Position numbers and translations under genes: made by a program | Notes under the pieces: generated by a model | Seen by the model: the letters and a program-made list of their open reading frames with translations, nothing else | Database searches by the model: none | What the model was told of the DNA's origin: nothing | Assembly: GCF_009753715.1 (NCBI RefSeq) | Contig: NZ_WQMS01000020.1 | Span: 1-64,000 of the forward strand | Reading direction: 5' to 3' | DNA: 64,000 nt | Source of the DNA: Sphingomonas horti | GTDB taxonomy: Bacteria > Pseudomonadota > Alphaproteobacteria > Sphingomonadales > Sphingomonadaceae | Shown: one piece after another, positions 7,798-17,756 of the stretch | Layout: each line of letters starts with the position of its first letter | Numbering within the stretch: position 1 is the first letter of the stretch

Positions 7798-10542
7798 ATG
7801 CCTCATCTCTATCTGGTCGACGGCTCCGGCTATATCTTCCGCGCCTATCACCGCCTGCCGCCGCTGACGAACATCCATGGCGAGCCGGTCGGCGCCGTCT
7901 ATGGCTATACGACCATGTTGTGGAAGCTCGCGGAGGAGCTGAACAAGGCCGACGGGCCGACGCACCTGGCAGTGATCTTCGACCATTCGGCACGGTCGTT
8001 CCGCAACGACATGTACGACCAGTACAAGGCGCATCGCCCGCCGCCGCCCGAGGACCTGGTCCCGCAATTCCCTATGATCCGCGACGCGACCCGGGCCTTT
8101 TCGCTGCCCTGTCTGGAAGAGGAAGGCGTGGAGGCGGACGACCTGATCGCGTCCTATGCGAAAGCGGCGCTGGCGCAGGGCTGGTCGGTGACGATCGTCA
8201 GTTCCGACAAGGACCTGATGCAGCTGATCGAGCCGGGGCTCGACCTCTACGACACGATGAACAACCGGCGCCTGGGGGCAGACGCGGTGGTAGAGAAATT
8301 CGGCGTCCCGCCGGGCCAGCTGGGGCAGGTGCTCGCGCTGATGGGCGACAGCGTCGACAATGTGCCGGGCGTGCCCGGCGTCGGCCCCAAGACCGCGTCG
8401 AAGCTGATCCTGGAGCATGGCGATGTCGAGGCCGTGCTCGCCGCCGCGCCGGCGATGAAGCCGGGCAAGCTGCGCGACAATCTGATCGAGCATGCGGAAA
8501 ATGCCCGGCTGTCGCGCGAACTGGTGAAGCTCAAATGTGACGTTCCGCTCGTCCATCCGATCGAGGAAATGGAGCTGCAGGGCATTCCCGAACCGCCGCT
8601 CCGCGCGTTTCTGGAGCATCACGGCTTCAAGTCGCTGCTGATGCGGCTGGGCCAGGTGGCCGACGAGGTTCCCGCGCCGGAGTCGCGCGTCGAGCTGCCA
8701 CCCGACCCGCCCTGCGACCACGACAACTATGAGACGGTGCTGACGCTGGAGGCGCTCGACCGCTGGATCGCGGCAGCGACTGCCCAGGGCTTCGTCGCGG
8801 TCGATACCGAGACCGACAGCAAGGACCAGATGCACGCGGGGCTGGTCGGCGTCAGCCTGGCGCTGGAGCCGAACAAGGCCTGCTACATTCCGCTCGGCCA
8901 TGGCGGCGGCGACCTGCTGGGCGGCGACTTCCCGGCGCAGATCCCGCTCGACGCGGCGATCGCACGGCTGAAGCCGCTGCTCGAAGACCCGGCGGTGCTG
9001 AAGATCGGGCACAACATCAAGTTCGACATGTGCGTGCTCGCCCGGCACGGCGTGCGCATCGCGCCCTATGACGACACGATCGTCATCAGCTTCGACCTGG
9101 ATGCCGGGCTGCACGGCCATGGCATGGACGAGCTGGCGGCGACGCACCTCAGCCATAGCTGCATCGCGTTCAAGGACGTGGTCGGGACCGGCCGGAACCA
9201 GCTCGGCTTTCATCAGGTCGATCTGAACGCCGCCACCCGCTACGCCGCCGAGGATGCCGATGTTACACTCCGCCTGTGGCGCCGGCTGAAGCCGCGGCTG
9301 TCGGCGGAAGGCGCTGCGACCGTCTATGAGCGGGTCGACCGGCCGCTGGTCCCGGTCGTCGGCGCGATGGAGCGCGCCGGCATCAAGGTCGATCGCGAAT
9401 ATCTGTCGCGCCTGTCCGGCGACTTCGCGCAGCAGATCGCCGCGATCGAGGCTGACATTTTCGCGCTGGTCGGCGCGCCTTTCACCATCGGCAGCCCCAA
9501 GCAGCTGGGCGACATATTGTTCGAGCAGATGGGGCTGAAGGGCGGCCGCAAGGGCAAATCGGGCGTCTATTCGACCGACGTGAACGAGCTGGAGCGGCTC
9601 GCGGCCGAAGGCGTCGAGGTCGCGCGGCGCGTGCTCGACTGGCGGCAGCTGACCAAGCTGAAATCCACCTACACCGACGCGCTGCAGCAGGAGATCAGCC
9701 CGGAAACCGGCCGCGTCCACACCTGCTATTCGTTGACGGGTGCGCAGACCGGCCGCCTGTCGTCGACCGAGCCGAACCTGCAGAACATCCCGATCCGAAC
9801 CGAGACCGGGCGGCAGATACGCGACGCTTTTGTGGCCGAGCCAGGCAACGTCATCCTGTCGGCCGATTACAGCCAGATCGAGCTGCGCATCGCCGCGCAC
9901 ATGGCCGACGTGCCGCAGCTCCGCGCCGCCTTCGCGGCCGGCGAGGACATTCACGCGCTGACCGCGACCGAGCTGTTCGGCGAAGTGAACCGGGACACGC
10001 GCGGGCGTGCCAAGACGATCAACTTCGCGATTCTCTACGGCATCTCGCGCTGGGGCCTCGCCGGCCGGCTGAGCGTCACGGCCGAGGAAGCGCAGGTGAT
10101 GATCGACCGCTATTTCGAGCGCTTCCCCGGCATCAACCGCTACATCGCCGAGACGCTGACGGTCGCGCGCGAGCGCGGCTACACGACCACTTTGTTCGGA
10201 CGGAAGACGCACTTCCCGCGCATCAAGTCCAAGGTCCAGCACGAGCGGCAGGGCGCCGAGCGCGCGGCGATCAACGCGCCGATCCAGGGCACCAGCGCCG
10301 ACATCATCAAGCGAGCGATGGTGAAGATGGGCCCGGCGCTGGAGCGGGCCGGCCTGCCCGACGTGCGCATGCTGCTCCAGGTCCATGACGAGCTGGTGTT
10401 CGAGCTGCCCGAACGCGATGTCGGGGCGGCGAGCGCGGTGATCCGCGACGTCATGGCGTCGGCGGCGGAGCCGGCGGTCAGGCTCAGCGTTCCCGTGGGC
10501 GTGGAAATCGGCCACGGCCCCAGCTGGGGCGCGGCTCACTAA
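7798..10542 (+). CDS. polA: DNA polymerase I
   Basis: A 914-residue family A polymerase used in Okazaki fragment maturation and excision repair. The N-terminal 5'-3' exonuclease domain (about 1-290) begins L-Y-L-V-D-G-S-G-Y-I-F-R-A-Y and has EEEGVEADDLIASYA. The 3'-5' proofreading domain is intact, with V-D-T-E-T near 337, I-G-H-N-I-K-F-D near 403 and Y-A-A-E-D-A-D-V-T near 484. The polymerase domain has motif A S-A-D-Y-S-Q-I-E-L-R (Asp690), motif B R-G-R-A-K-T-I-N-F-A-I-L-Y-G and motif C V-H-D-E (863-865). Length is normal for the family. It is followed 41 bp later by the flippase gene on the same strand. Confidence 0.98.
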   Translation: MPHLYLVDGSGYIFRAYHRLPPLTNIHGEPVGAVYGYTTMLWKLAEELNKADGPTHLAVIFDHSARSFRNDMYDQYKAHRPPPPEDLVPQFPMIRDATRAFSLPCLEEEGVEADDLIASYAKAALAQGWSVTIVSSDKDLMQLIEPGLDLYDTMNNRRLGADAVVEKFGVPPGQLGQVLALMGDSVDNVPGVPGVGPKTASKLILEHGDVEAVLAAAPAMKPGKLRDNLIEHAENARLSRELVKLKCDVPLVHPIEEMELQGIPEPPLRAFLEHHGFKSLLMRLGQVADEVPAPESRVELPPDPPCDHDNYETVLTLEALDRWIAAATAQGFVAVDTETDSKDQMHAGLVGVSLALEPNKACYIPLGHGGGDLLGGDFPAQIPLDAAIARLKPLLEDPAVLKIGHNIKFDMCVLARHGVRIAPYDDTIVISFDLDAGLHGHGMDELAATHLSHSCIAFKDVVGTGRNQLGFHQVDLNAATRYAAEDADVTLRLWRRLKPRLSAEGAATVYERVDRPLVPVVGAMERAGIKVDREYLSRLSGDFAQQIAAIEADIFALVGAPFTIGSPKQLGDILFEQMGLKGGRKGKSGVYSTDVNELERLAAEGVEVARRVLDWRQLTKLKSTYTDALQQEISPETGRVHTCYSLTGAQTGRLSSTEPNLQNIPIRTETGRQIRDAFVAEPGNVILSADYSQIELRIAAHMADVPQLRAAFAAGEDIHALTATELFGEVNRDTRGRAKTINFAILYGISRWGLAGRLSVTAEEAQVMIDRYFERFPGINRYIAETLTVARERGYTTTLFGRKTHFPRIKSKVQHERQGAERAAINAPIQGTSADIIKRAMVKMGPALERAGLPDVRMLLQVHDELVFELPERDVGAASAVIRDVMASAAEPAVRLSVPVGVEIGHGPSWGAAH

Positions 10543-10583
10543 GGTTATGGGCAGGGACCAGGAACCTGTCTAAGCACGATCCG

Positions 10584-12104
10584 ATGGGGGTTTCGGAAGC
10601 GCCGGCCAGCGATATCGCGGACCTCGCCAAGGGCGGCCGTACGAACATGTTGGGCTTCCTGCTGCGGCTGGCGGCGCGGATCCCGTTCCTGTTCATCGCC
10701 GGCCGCCTGTACGGCCCGGACGCGCTCGGCCGATTCGCCTATGCGATCCTGGTCATCGAATTTGCCGCCCAGCTCGCGACACTGGGGCTGAAGCGCGGAC
10801 TCGCCCAGCAATTATCCTCGGCCGAGCGGCCGCATGTCTGCGTCGTCTGGGACGGGCTGCTGGTCGCCGGCGCCGCTTCGGCCGCGGCGGCGGCGGTGCT
10901 GGCCGCCATTCCCGAGCTGATGTTCCCGAACAGCGGCGTGAACGGGCTCGACCGGCTGCTTCCGCTGACGATCTTCGCCCTCGCCTGGTCGGACGTGTCG
11001 CTGGCCGCGCTCGCCTATCGCCACAATGTCGCGGCGACGGTGCGCGCACGGGCTGTGATCGAGCCCTGGACGATCAGCATCGCCGCCGGTGCGCTCTATT
11101 TCTATTCGACGCGGGACGGGCTGATCCTGTCATACGTGCTGTCGCTGATCGCGGCTCTGGTCGCCTCGATCATACCGCTGATCCGCAGCTATGGCCTGCC
11201 GCGGGGCTGGTCGCCGCGGCCGGTCGAGCTGTTCCACATCGCCCGCCGCAACGCCCCGCTCGCCGCCGCCGACGCGATCGAATGGGGCACGCGCAACGTC
11301 GACCGGGCGATTATCGGCCTGTTCTTCCCGCCGGCGACGGTCGGCATCTACTGGGTCGCGCAGCAGATCGCGACGCTGCCGCAGAAGCTGAAAACCAGCT
11401 TCGATCCGATCCTGGGGCCGGTCATCACGCAGAGCCTGGCGGAGGGCGACAAGGCCGCGGTCGCGGCGCAGGTGCGGCAGGTCGGCTTCTGGATCATCGC
11501 CGCGCAGGCCGGCATCGCGCTGGCGCTGACGATCCCGGGCGAGGCGGTGATGGGGCTGGCCGGCCCGCAATTCGTCAGCGGCACCGGCGCGCTCGCCTTC
11601 CTGATGATCGCCGAAGTGGTCGCGGCGACGGCGGTCGTGTCCGAATCGGCGCTGGTCTATGTCGCGCGCCACCGCAACCTGATGATCTCGCTGGCGACGA
11701 TCGCGATCCAGATCGGCTTGAGCTTCGCCTTGATTCTCGGCATGGGCGAGGCCGCGCTGCCGCCCGAAGTCCAGGCCGTGGGCCCGGCGATGGCGCTGCC
11801 GCTCGCGCTGGGCTTCGCGGCGATCGCGAAGGCGCGGCTGCTCTCGACGCTGCTCGACGCGCCGGTGTCGCCGTGGCGCTGGGCGCTGGTGTGGGCGGTC
11901 GCGGCGGGGACGGTGGTCGGCTTCATCGCCACCCGCATCCCCGAATGGAGCGAGCTGCTGATCGGCATGCCCGCCATCCTGATCAGCTACGGCGCGGTGA
12001 TTTGGATGAAAGGCTTCACCCGGGAAGACCGCGTGCTGTTCCGGTTGAAGAAAGGCGAGGAGCCGGAGCTGCCGCCGCCCGGGGAGACGCGGCAGGCGCG
12101 GTGA
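10584..12104 (+). CDS. Polysaccharide/lipopolysaccharide flippase (Wzx/MVF-like)
   Basis: A 506-residue membrane protein with about 12-14 hydrophobic segments throughout. It begins with a short soluble stretch and then GGRTNMLGFLLRLAARIPF, the usual opening of oligosaccharide-unit flippases in which a G-R/K-G-x-x-x-N motif precedes the first helix. Such proteins move lipid-linked sugar units across the inner membrane for exopolysaccharide, O-antigen or capsule assembly. No glycosyltransferase gene adjoins it, but rmlCBDA 29 kb away would supply L-rhamnose for such glycans. The C-terminal 25 residues are charged and cytoplasmic. The gene faces purH, and a hairpin separates the two 3' ends. Confidence 0.82.
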   Translation: MGVSEAPASDIADLAKGGRTNMLGFLLRLAARIPFLFIAGRLYGPDALGRFAYAILVIEFAAQLATLGLKRGLAQQLSSAERPHVCVVWDGLLVAGAASAAAAAVLAAIPELMFPNSGVNGLDRLLPLTIFALAWSDVSLAALAYRHNVAATVRARAVIEPWTISIAAGALYFYSTRDGLILSYVLSLIAALVASIIPLIRSYGLPRGWSPRPVELFHIARRNAPLAAADAIEWGTRNVDRAIIGLFFPPATVGIYWVAQQIATLPQKLKTSFDPILGPVITQSLAEGDKAAVAAQVRQVGFWIIAAQAGIALALTIPGEAVMGLAGPQFVSGTGALAFLMIAEVVAATAVVSESALVYVARHRNLMISLATIAIQIGLSFALILGMGEAALPPEVQAVGPAMALPLALGFAAIAKARLLSTLLDAPVSPWRWALVWAVAAGTVVGFIATRIPEWSELLIGMPAILISYGAVIWMKGFTREDRVLFRLKKGEEPELPPPGETRQAR

Positions 12105-12112
12105 GAGAATAA

Positions 12113-12140
12113 AAGCCCATCCCCTTCAGGGGAGGGGCTT
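12113..12140 (-). terminator. Rho-independent terminator of purH, possibly bidirectional
   Basis: Two 13-base arms (12113-12125 and 12128-12140) pair with a single mismatch around a two-base loop. Read on the minus strand, the stem begins AAGCCCCTCCCCT and is followed by TTTTATT, a classical intrinsic terminator just past the purH stop. It may also stop transcription from the flippase. The core CCCCTTCAGGGG is shared with the element at 53468-53487 that supplies the nhaA stop, so this terminator belongs to a repeat family. Confidence 0.7.
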
Positions 12141-12147
12141 GCTTCGC

Positions 12148-13713
12148 TCAATGCCGGAAATGCCGGATCCCGGTGAAGACCATCGCCAGCCCGGCCTCGT
12201 CGGCGGCAGCGATGACCTCCTCGTCGCGGATCGAGCCGCCCGGCTGGATCACTGCCGTCGCGCCGGCCTCGACTGCGGCAAGCAGGCCGTCCGCGAACGG
12301 GAAGAAGGCGTCCGACGCCACCGCCGAGCCGATCGTGCGCGGTTCGCTCCATCCGGCCTTTTCCGCCGCGTCCTTTGCTTTCCAGGCGGCGATGCGGGCG
12401 GATTCGAGGCGGTTCATCTGACCCGCGCCGACGCCCGCGGTGGCGCCGTCCTTCGCGTAGACGATCGCGTTCGACTTGACGTGCTTGGCGACGGTCCAGG
12501 CGAAGCGGCAATCGGCCAGCTCCTGCTCGCTCGGCTGGCGCTTCGTGACCACCTGCAGCTCGCCGATGGCGCCATTGTCGCGCGACTGGACCAGCACGCC
12601 GCCGGCAATCGACTTCAGCATCAGGCCCGGCCGCTTCGGATCGGGCAGTTCGCCGCACAGCAGCAGGCGCAGGTTCTTCTTGCGCGCGAACGCCGCCTTT
12701 GCCGCCTCGTCCGCATCGGGCGCGACCACGACTTCGGTGAAGATTTCCGTGATCGCCTCGGCCGTCGCGCCGTCGAGCGGCCGGTTGCAGGCGATGATGC
12801 CGCCGAATGCGGAGACGGTGTCGCAGGCCAACGCCGCCTTATAGGCGTCGAGCAACGTCTCGCCGGTCGCGACGCCGCACGGATTCGCGTGCTTGACGAT
12901 AACGACGGTGGGCGGGCCGTCCCGGAACTCGGCGACCAGCTCCAGCGCCGCGTCGGCATCGTTGAAATTATTGTAGCTGAGCTCCTTGCCCTGCAGTTGC
13001 TCAGCCTGGGCGATGCCGCGCGCGGACGGGCCGGCGGGAAGGTACAGCGCCGCCTTCTGGTGCGGGTTCTCGCCGTAGCGCAGCTCCTGCCCGCGCTTCA
13101 GCGGCACCGACAGCGTGTCCGGGAACATCTGCCCCTGATCGGCAAAGGCGAACCAGGAAGCGATGGCCGCATCATATTGCGCGGTCAGCGCGAAGGCCTT
13201 GGCGGCCAGCCGCTTGCGCTCGTCGAGACTGGTCGTGCCCTTCGCCACTACCGCATAGTCGGCCGGATCGGTGACAATCGCGACGAAGGCGTGGTTCTTG
13301 GCGGCCGACCGGACCATCGAGGGTCCGCCGATGTCGATATTCTCGATCACCTCGTCACGCCCGGCGCCGCGCGCGACGGTCTGCGCGAACGGATAGAGGT
13401 TCACCACGACCAGGTCGATCGCGCCGATCCCGTGCGCTTCCATCGCGGCGGCATGTTCCGGGTTGTCGCGGACGCCAAGCAGGCCGCCATGGACCTTGGG
13501 GTGGAGCGTCTTCACGCGCCCGTCCATCATCTCGGGAAAGCCGGTCAGGTCGGAAATGTCACGGACCTCAAGCCCCGCGTCGCGCAGCGCCTTCGCCGTG
13601 CCGCCGGTCGAGACCAATTCGACGCCCTTGGCCGCGAGCGCCTGGCCGAGTTCGGCGAGGCCGGTCTTGTCGGAAACGGAAAGCAGCGCGCGGCGGATCG
13701 GGATGTCGGTCAT
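12148..13713 (-). CDS. purH: Bifunctional AICAR formyltransferase / IMP cyclohydrolase
   Basis: A 521-residue enzyme catalysing the last two steps of de novo IMP synthesis. The N-terminal cyclohydrolase (MGS-like) domain begins [13 protein letters not shown] and includes E-L-V-S-T-G-G-T-A and H-P-K-V-H-G-G-L-L. The C-terminal transformylase domain has [21 protein letters not shown] and S-D-A-F-F-P-F near 480. The ATG at 13713 follows GAGGAAG. The length is typical. The gene lies downstream of the heparinase-like gene, but a 130-bp gap with a palindromic repeat separates them. Confidence 0.97.
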   Translation of the reverse strand: MTDIPIRRALLSVSDKTGLAELGQALAAKGVELVSTGGTAKALRDAGLEVRDISDLTGFPEMMDGRVKTLHPKVHGGLLGVRDNPEHAAAMEAHGIGAIDLVVVNLYPFAQTVARGAGRDEVIENIDIGGPSMVRSAAKNHAFVAIVTDPADYAVVAKGTTSLDERKRLAAKAFALTAQYDAAIASWFAFADQGQMFPDTLSVPLKRGQELRYGENPHQKAALYLPAGPSARGIAQAEQLQGKELSYNNFNDADAALELVAEFRDGPPTVVIVKHANPCGVATGETLLDAYKAALACDTVSAFGGIIACNRPLDGATAEAITEIFTEVVVAPDADEAAKAAFARKKNLRLLLCGELPDPKRPGLMLKSIAGGVLVQSRDNGAIGELQVVTKRQPSEQELADCRFAWTVAKHVKSNAIVYAKDGATAGVGAGQMNRLESARIAAWKAKDAAEKAGWSEPRTIGSAVASDAFFPFADGLLAAVEAGATAVIQPGGSIRDEEVIAAADEAGLAMVFTGIRHFRH

Positions 13714-13745
13714 TTCTTCCTCTGGAGTCGGCCTGCGCCCCATAG

Positions 13746-13829
13746 CGTTCGGGCTGAACTTGTCGAAGCCCCCCTTCCCTCCGAGGCGTCAAAAGAAAAG
13801 GGAGGCCTTCGACAGGCTCAGGCGGAACG
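13746..13829. repeat. Palindromic repeat family A, copy 1
   Basis: An imperfect inverted repeat of about 84 bases. The left arm starts CGTTCGGGCTGAACTTGTCG and the right arm ends TTCGACAGGCTCAGGCGG followed by AACG. The centre holds CCCCTTCCCT and AAAAGGGAGG, which extend the stem. It lies between purH and the heparinase-like gene. Four other copies with the same arm design are at 23809, 31026, 34954 and 57777. Confidence 0.8.
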
Positions 13830-13842
13830 AAGTTTAGAAATT

Positions 13843-15573
13843 CTAACCCGCGCGCTTGAACAGCCAGCTGACGTTCGCGCCCCCCGCGGGCGATTCGCCG
13901 GTGACGACCAGCTGCTGCGTCTCGCGGGGACGGCCGGTCGCGTCGACCCAGAGGCTTTCCTCGGTCGAGAGGACGCCGCCCTTGCAGCGGAACTGCCAGA
14001 GTGGGCCGTCGTCGATGCGGAGCAGCGCGCCCTGGCTGTCGGCGGTCAGCGTGACCTCGACCTCAGGCGCCAGATGGAAGCGGATCGCGAACGGGGCCGC
14101 GCGCTTGCGGCGGCCGGCGGGAAGCAGCATGTCCTCGCCCGACAGCTGGCGCCCGTCGACGCTGAGCGCGAGCTGGCGACGATGGACCAGGCCATAGCGG
14201 CGGACATAGCCGTCATGGCTCGCTTCGATCCGGCTTCCCGATTCGAGCTCCTGCCGGTCGATCTCGACCTCCACCACGCCGCGGCCGAGACTGCCGTCTG
14301 GGTGGACCGCGGTCGAATTCGCATCGGCGACGATCAGCGCCGAATGCGCCGCGGTCGCGCGGAGCGCCTCCGCGAGGTTGGCGGGCAGCATCGCGCCGGG
14401 ATTGCGCGCGCCGCCGCAGCTGACGACCAGCCGGTGTGGACCGTCCGACATCTCGAACGCCAGGGTGGAGGCGCAGCCGCCGCTCGCCGCGCGCGAGGCA
14501 GGCGGCGGCGCCGCGTCCATCGAGACGGTGGTCGCGCCGCCGGCGAGCCGCTGATAGCCCCATTGCCGGGCCTGGCGCAGCGGCCGCGCGCGCACCCGCG
14601 ATGCCTCGATGGTGGCGGCGATCCGCGCCTGGTCGAACGGCAGGCCGCCCTGCCAGCTCGCCAGGCCGCCATCGCCGTGGGTGACGCCCAGAAGCGCCGG
14701 CACAGCCCGCGCCAGCGTCTCGTCGATCGCCGGAAGCGGGTCCTGCCGCCGCGCATCATAAGCGGCGCGCAACAGGCTCAGCAGCCCGATCGCGTCGAGC
14801 AGCGCCGAGGGCGAGCGGCAGGCGATCCCGCCATCCTCGCCGAACGACTGGCCGAGCGCGCGCGCCAGGCCCGCTTCGGCGAAGGCCCGTCGCGGGTCGC
14901 CACCGGGGATCAGCAATCCGGCGGCGATCAGCCCCCCCCAGGCGGCGACGCGGCCAAGCCCTTCCGGCGCCTTGTCCGCGGCGCGGTCGAGATGACGCGC
15001 GCCGCGCGCCAGCGTGTTCAGCACCGCCGAGCGATAGACCAGGTCGCGGCTGGACAGGATCAGCGGCGCGTGCGCGGTCCAGTAGAGGATGCGCTTGCCC
15101 CACAGGTCAGCGCGCCAGGCGAGGCCGCCGACATGTTCGGCATGGGCGGCGAGCCAGCGGCTCATGATCGCCTCGGCGACCGGCGCGCCCTGCTGGCGCG
15201 TGCCGGCGGTGGACAGGTCGCGGAGCCAGGCGAAGCTGTGCAGATACTCGACCATGCCGGGCGAACCCTGGAGCGCGGCGAAATTCAGCTCGCGCACCGC
15301 GATCCGCTCGCCGCGCCAGGTGATCCAGCCCTGCAGCAGCGCCTGTCCCACCTTCAGGTCGCCGACGATCGGATCGTCGGGCGCGGCGAGCAGCTTCAGC
15401 GGAAAACGGCCGCGCAGGCGCAGCTTGTGGAGCGGCGTGCGCCAGGTCAGCCGCTGGAAGCCTTCGGCGATGCGCTGGGCGAGCGAGTGGCCGCGATCGG
15501 CGTCGACGCGAATGAGCCGCTTGCCCTGCTCGATGCCATCCGCGCTCGGGTCGATCGGCTCGTGCTTGGTCAT
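13843..15573 (-). CDS. Heparinase II/III family protein
   Basis: A 576-residue protein whose N-terminal half is a predicted alpha/alpha toroid and whose C-terminal third resembles the beta-sandwich lyase domain. The landmark is [18 protein letters not shown] near 435-452, within the conserved H-x-R-x-x-x region of heparinase II/III domains. Family members cleave or remodel uronic-acid polysaccharides, but many alphaproteobacterial members next to rpe and rsmB-type genes have no known substrate. There is no signal peptide, which argues against an ordinary secreted lyase. The ATG overlaps the TGA of rpe by four bases (ATGA), so the two are translationally coupled. Confidence 0.8.
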   Translation of the reverse strand: MTKHEPIDPSADGIEQGKRLIRVDADRGHSLAQRIAEGFQRLTWRTPLHKLRLRGRFPLKLLAAPDDPIVGDLKVGQALLQGWITWRGERIAVRELNFAALQGSPGMVEYLHSFAWLRDLSTAGTRQQGAPVAEAIMSRWLAAHAEHVGGLAWRADLWGKRILYWTAHAPLILSSRDLVYRSAVLNTLARGARHLDRAADKAPEGLGRVAAWGGLIAAGLLIPGGDPRRAFAEAGLARALGQSFGEDGGIACRSPSALLDAIGLLSLLRAAYDARRQDPLPAIDETLARAVPALLGVTHGDGGLASWQGGLPFDQARIAATIEASRVRARPLRQARQWGYQRLAGGATTVSMDAAPPPASRAASGGCASTLAFEMSDGPHRLVVSCGGARNPGAMLPANLAEALRATAAHSALIVADANSTAVHPDGSLGRGVVEVEIDRQELESGSRIEASHDGYVRRYGLVHRRQLALSVDGRQLSGEDMLLPAGRRKRAAPFAIRFHLAPEVEVTLTADSQGALLRIDDGPLWQFRCKGGVLSTEESLWVDATGRPRETQQLVVTGESPAGGANVSWLFKRAG

Positions 15574-16232
15574 GACCCTCTCAAGGCTCGGATGTTCCCG
15601 GCATAGGCCGGCGGCCCGCCCGTGAAGGTGGCGGTGCCGGCGACCAGCGCATCGGCGCCCGCGGCGATCGCACGCGGCGCGGTCACCCGGTCGATGCCGC
15701 CATCGACTTCCAGGTCGATCGGCTTGCCGAGCTTGTCGATCTGCTTACGGATCGCCTCGATCTTGCGGAGCTGGCTTTCGATGAAGCTTTGCCCGCCGAA
15801 ACCCGGGTTGACGCTCATCACCAGCACGAGGTCGATCTCTTCCAGCACATAGTCGAGCATCTTGGCCGGCGTCGCCGGATTGAGCGACACGCCGGCGCGC
15901 TTGCCGAGGCTCTTGATGCGCTGGATCGTGCGGTGAAGGTGCGGGCCGGCCTCCGGATGGACAGTGATCGTGTCCGCGCCGGCCTCGGCGAAGGCCTCCA
16001 GATACGCATCGATCGGCGAAATCATCAGGTGGACGTCGAAGGGCTTGGCCGTGTGCGGGCGGAGCGCCTTCACCACCATCGGCCCGATCGTGATGTTGGG
16101 CACGAAATGCCCGTCCATCACATCGACATGGATCCAGTCGGCGCCCGCCTCGTCGATTGCGCGGACTTCCTCGCCCAGCCGCGCGAAGTCGGCGGAGAGA
16201 ATGGACGGCGCGATGCGGACGGGTTGCTGCAC
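15570..16232 (-). CDS. rpe: Ribulose-phosphate 3-epimerase
   Basis: A 220-residue TIM-barrel enzyme interconverting ribulose-5-phosphate and xylulose-5-phosphate in the pentose phosphate pathway. Motifs are [10 protein letters not shown] near the N-terminus, [12 protein letters not shown] (metal ligands), [17 protein letters not shown] and the phosphate-binding V-D-G-G-I. No ATG is available. GTG codons occur at 16262, 16238 and 16232. The last, preceded by AGGG at nine bases, gives the usual family length and was chosen. It is coupled to the heparinase-like gene and sits 64 bp downstream of the rsmB-like gene. Confidence 0.95.
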   Translation of the reverse strand: MQQPVRIAPSILSADFARLGEEVRAIDEAGADWIHVDVMDGHFVPNITIGPMVVKALRPHTAKPFDVHLMISPIDAYLEAFAEAGADTITVHPEAGPHLHRTIQRIKSLGKRAGVSLNPATPAKMLDYVLEEIDLVLVMSVNPGFGGQSFIESQLRKIEAIRKQIDKLGKPIDLEVDGGIDRVTAPRAIAAGADALVAGTATFTGGPPAYAGNIRALRGS

Positions 16233-16296
16233 GGACACAAGCCCTAGTGGCTCTGCTCGCACGTTTGAAGCGCGGTGGCGCCTTTATCCACAATCC

Positions 16297-17541
16297 CTAG
16301 CGTCTGAAGCGCGCGATGAAGAAGCCGTCGAGCGCGCCGCGCTCCGCGAGCATGGCCGGCAGTGTGCGGACATGGCCGTCCGGATGCGGCGCGACGCCCG
16401 CCGGCAGCTCGTTCGGATCGACCGGATGAAGCGTCAGCGGCGCCTGTTCCAGATGCGATTCGCCTTCGTCCGGCTCCAGCGAGCAGGTCGAGAAAACCAG
16501 CGTGCCGCCCGGTTTCAGCCAGCCGGCGGCGCGCGCCAGCATCGCGCGCTGCAGCTCGGCCATGTCTGCGATGACTTTGGGGCGGACGCGGTGCAGCACG
16601 TCGGGGTGGCGGCGGAAAATGCCGGTCGCGCTGCACGGCGCGTCCAGCAGGATCGCGTCGACGGGTGCGGCCGGTTCCCACTGCATCACGTCCGCTTCGA
16701 CGACTTCTGCGGAAAGTCGCGTGCGCTGGAGATTCTCGCGCAGCCGCTCCAGCCTGTTGGCGGAGCTGTCCACGGCCGTGACGCGCCAGCCCGCGCTCGC
16801 CAGCTGGAGCGTCTTGCCGCCCGGTGCGGCGCAGAGGTCGAGCACGGTCCGGCCCTCGCCTGGCCCGAGCAGCCGGGCGGGAATGGACGCGGCGAGGTCC
16901 TGCACCCACCACTGGCCCTCGGCAAAGCCCGGCAGCTCGGCGACCCGGCTCTGCGGGGGAATGCGGGCGTGGCGCTCGGCCAGATGGTCGCCGGCAAAGT
17001 TCCGCGCCACCTCGGCATCCGCGAAGCTCAGGTCGAGCGGCGGCGGCGTGGCGAGGGCGGCGCGCGCGGCGTCGACCATGTCGCGACCCCAGGCGGCGAG
17101 CCAGCGCTCCGCGACGCCGCGCGGCAGCGACGGCGGGGCGGGGAGGCTGACCTTGCGCCGCATCAGCGCGCCGAACACGCCGTGCACCAAGCGGCGCGGG
17201 CCGCCGTCGACCAAAGGCAGCACGGTCGCGATCGCGGCATGGGGCGGCGTGCCGAGCGCGAGCGCCTGGACGAGCGCGATGCGAAGCGCGAACCGTGCCT
17301 TGGCGTCTGGTGGCAGGCGTTGCTGCGTCGCCGAATCGATCAGCGCGTCAAGATCGGGCAGGCGCCGCAGCGTCTCCGCCGCGATCGCATGGGCAAGACC
17401 GCGGTCCTCGGGCTTGGCGAGATCGCCCGCGGCGCCGTCCAGCGCAGCTTCGAGCGGCAACCCGCGGCGCAGCACCGCGTCGAGCAGGCGCAGCGCGGCG
17501 CGACGGGCGTCGACGCCCGGAGGAGTGGAGTTCGGCTTCAT
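16297..17541 (-). CDS. RsmB/NOP family RNA (cytosine-C5) methyltransferase
   Basis: A 414-residue protein. An N-terminal NusB-like helical domain (about 1-140, including A-L-R-L-L-D-A-V-L and L-V-D-G-G-P-R-R-L-V-H) precedes a SAM-dependent methyltransferase domain. Motif I is L-D-L-C-A-A-P-G-G-K-T near 242. The two catalytic cysteines of RNA m5C methyltransferases are in D-A-P-C-S-A-T-G and F-S-T-C-S-L-E. This architecture is that of RsmB, which modifies 16S rRNA C967, though sphingomonad members are shorter in the N-terminal region. The ATG at 17541 was chosen because the open frame upstream is low-complexity and overlaps the divergent small gene. Confidence 0.9.
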   Translation of the reverse strand: MKPNSTPPGVDARRAALRLLDAVLRRGLPLEAALDGAAGDLAKPEDRGLAHAIAAETLRRLPDLDALIDSATQQRLPPDAKARFALRIALVQALALGTPPHAAIATVLPLVDGGPRRLVHGVFGALMRRKVSLPAPPSLPRGVAERWLAAWGRDMVDAARAALATPPPLDLSFADAEVARNFAGDHLAERHARIPPQSRVAELPGFAEGQWWVQDLAASIPARLLGPGEGRTVLDLCAAPGGKTLQLASAGWRVTAVDSSANRLERLRENLQRTRLSAEVVEADVMQWEPAAPVDAILLDAPCSATGIFRRHPDVLHRVRPKVIADMAELQRAMLARAAGWLKPGGTLVFSTCSLEPDEGESHLEQAPLTLHPVDPNELPAGVAPHPDGHVRTLPAMLAERGALDGFFIARFRR

Positions 17542-17597
17542 GCTTGTTCGCGCGCGCTCCTGCGCCCATCTTCGGCTCAAGACAAGGAGCCGTTCCG

Positions 17598-17756
17598 ATG
17601 GGCCAGCGCCCCGCGCATGTGAAGCCGCCCAAATATCTGAGCCCGAACCCGCCGCTGCCCCGGCCCGAGCCGGCCAAGCGCGAGGATGACCCGTTGGGCC
17701 TCGATCCGACCCGCTATGGCGACTGGGCACTGAAGGGAATCGCGGTCGACTTCTAA
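17598..17756 (+). CDS. DUF1674 / SDHAF4-like small protein
   Basis: A 52-residue protein. The N-terminal half is Pro-rich and unstructured ([18 protein letters not shown]). The C-terminus ends D-P-T-R-Y-G-D-W-x-x-K-G-x-x-x-D-F, the signature of DUF1674, homologous to mitochondrial succinate dehydrogenase assembly factor 4. SDHAF4 binds flavinylated SdhA during complex II assembly; the bacterial role is inferred from this. It is divergent from the rsmB-like gene with 56 bp between starts. It overlaps gpsA tail to tail by four bases, so convergent transcripts would collide here. Confidence 0.85.
   Translation: MGQRPAHVKPPKYLSPNPPLPRPEPAKREDDPLGLDPTRYGDWALKGIAVDF

Noticed and set aside
6751-10539. 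A 1262-codon open frame antisense to polA
   Set aside because: It reads antisense through the whole polA gene and only becomes protein-like in its last 320 codons, which are the real alcohol dehydrogenase. High-GC codon use keeps antisense frames open.
12139-15606. A long plus-strand frame (1155 codons) across purH and the heparinase-like gene
   Set aside because: Low-complexity, Arg/Asp/Gly-rich shadow of two well-supported minus-strand genes; no domain motif.
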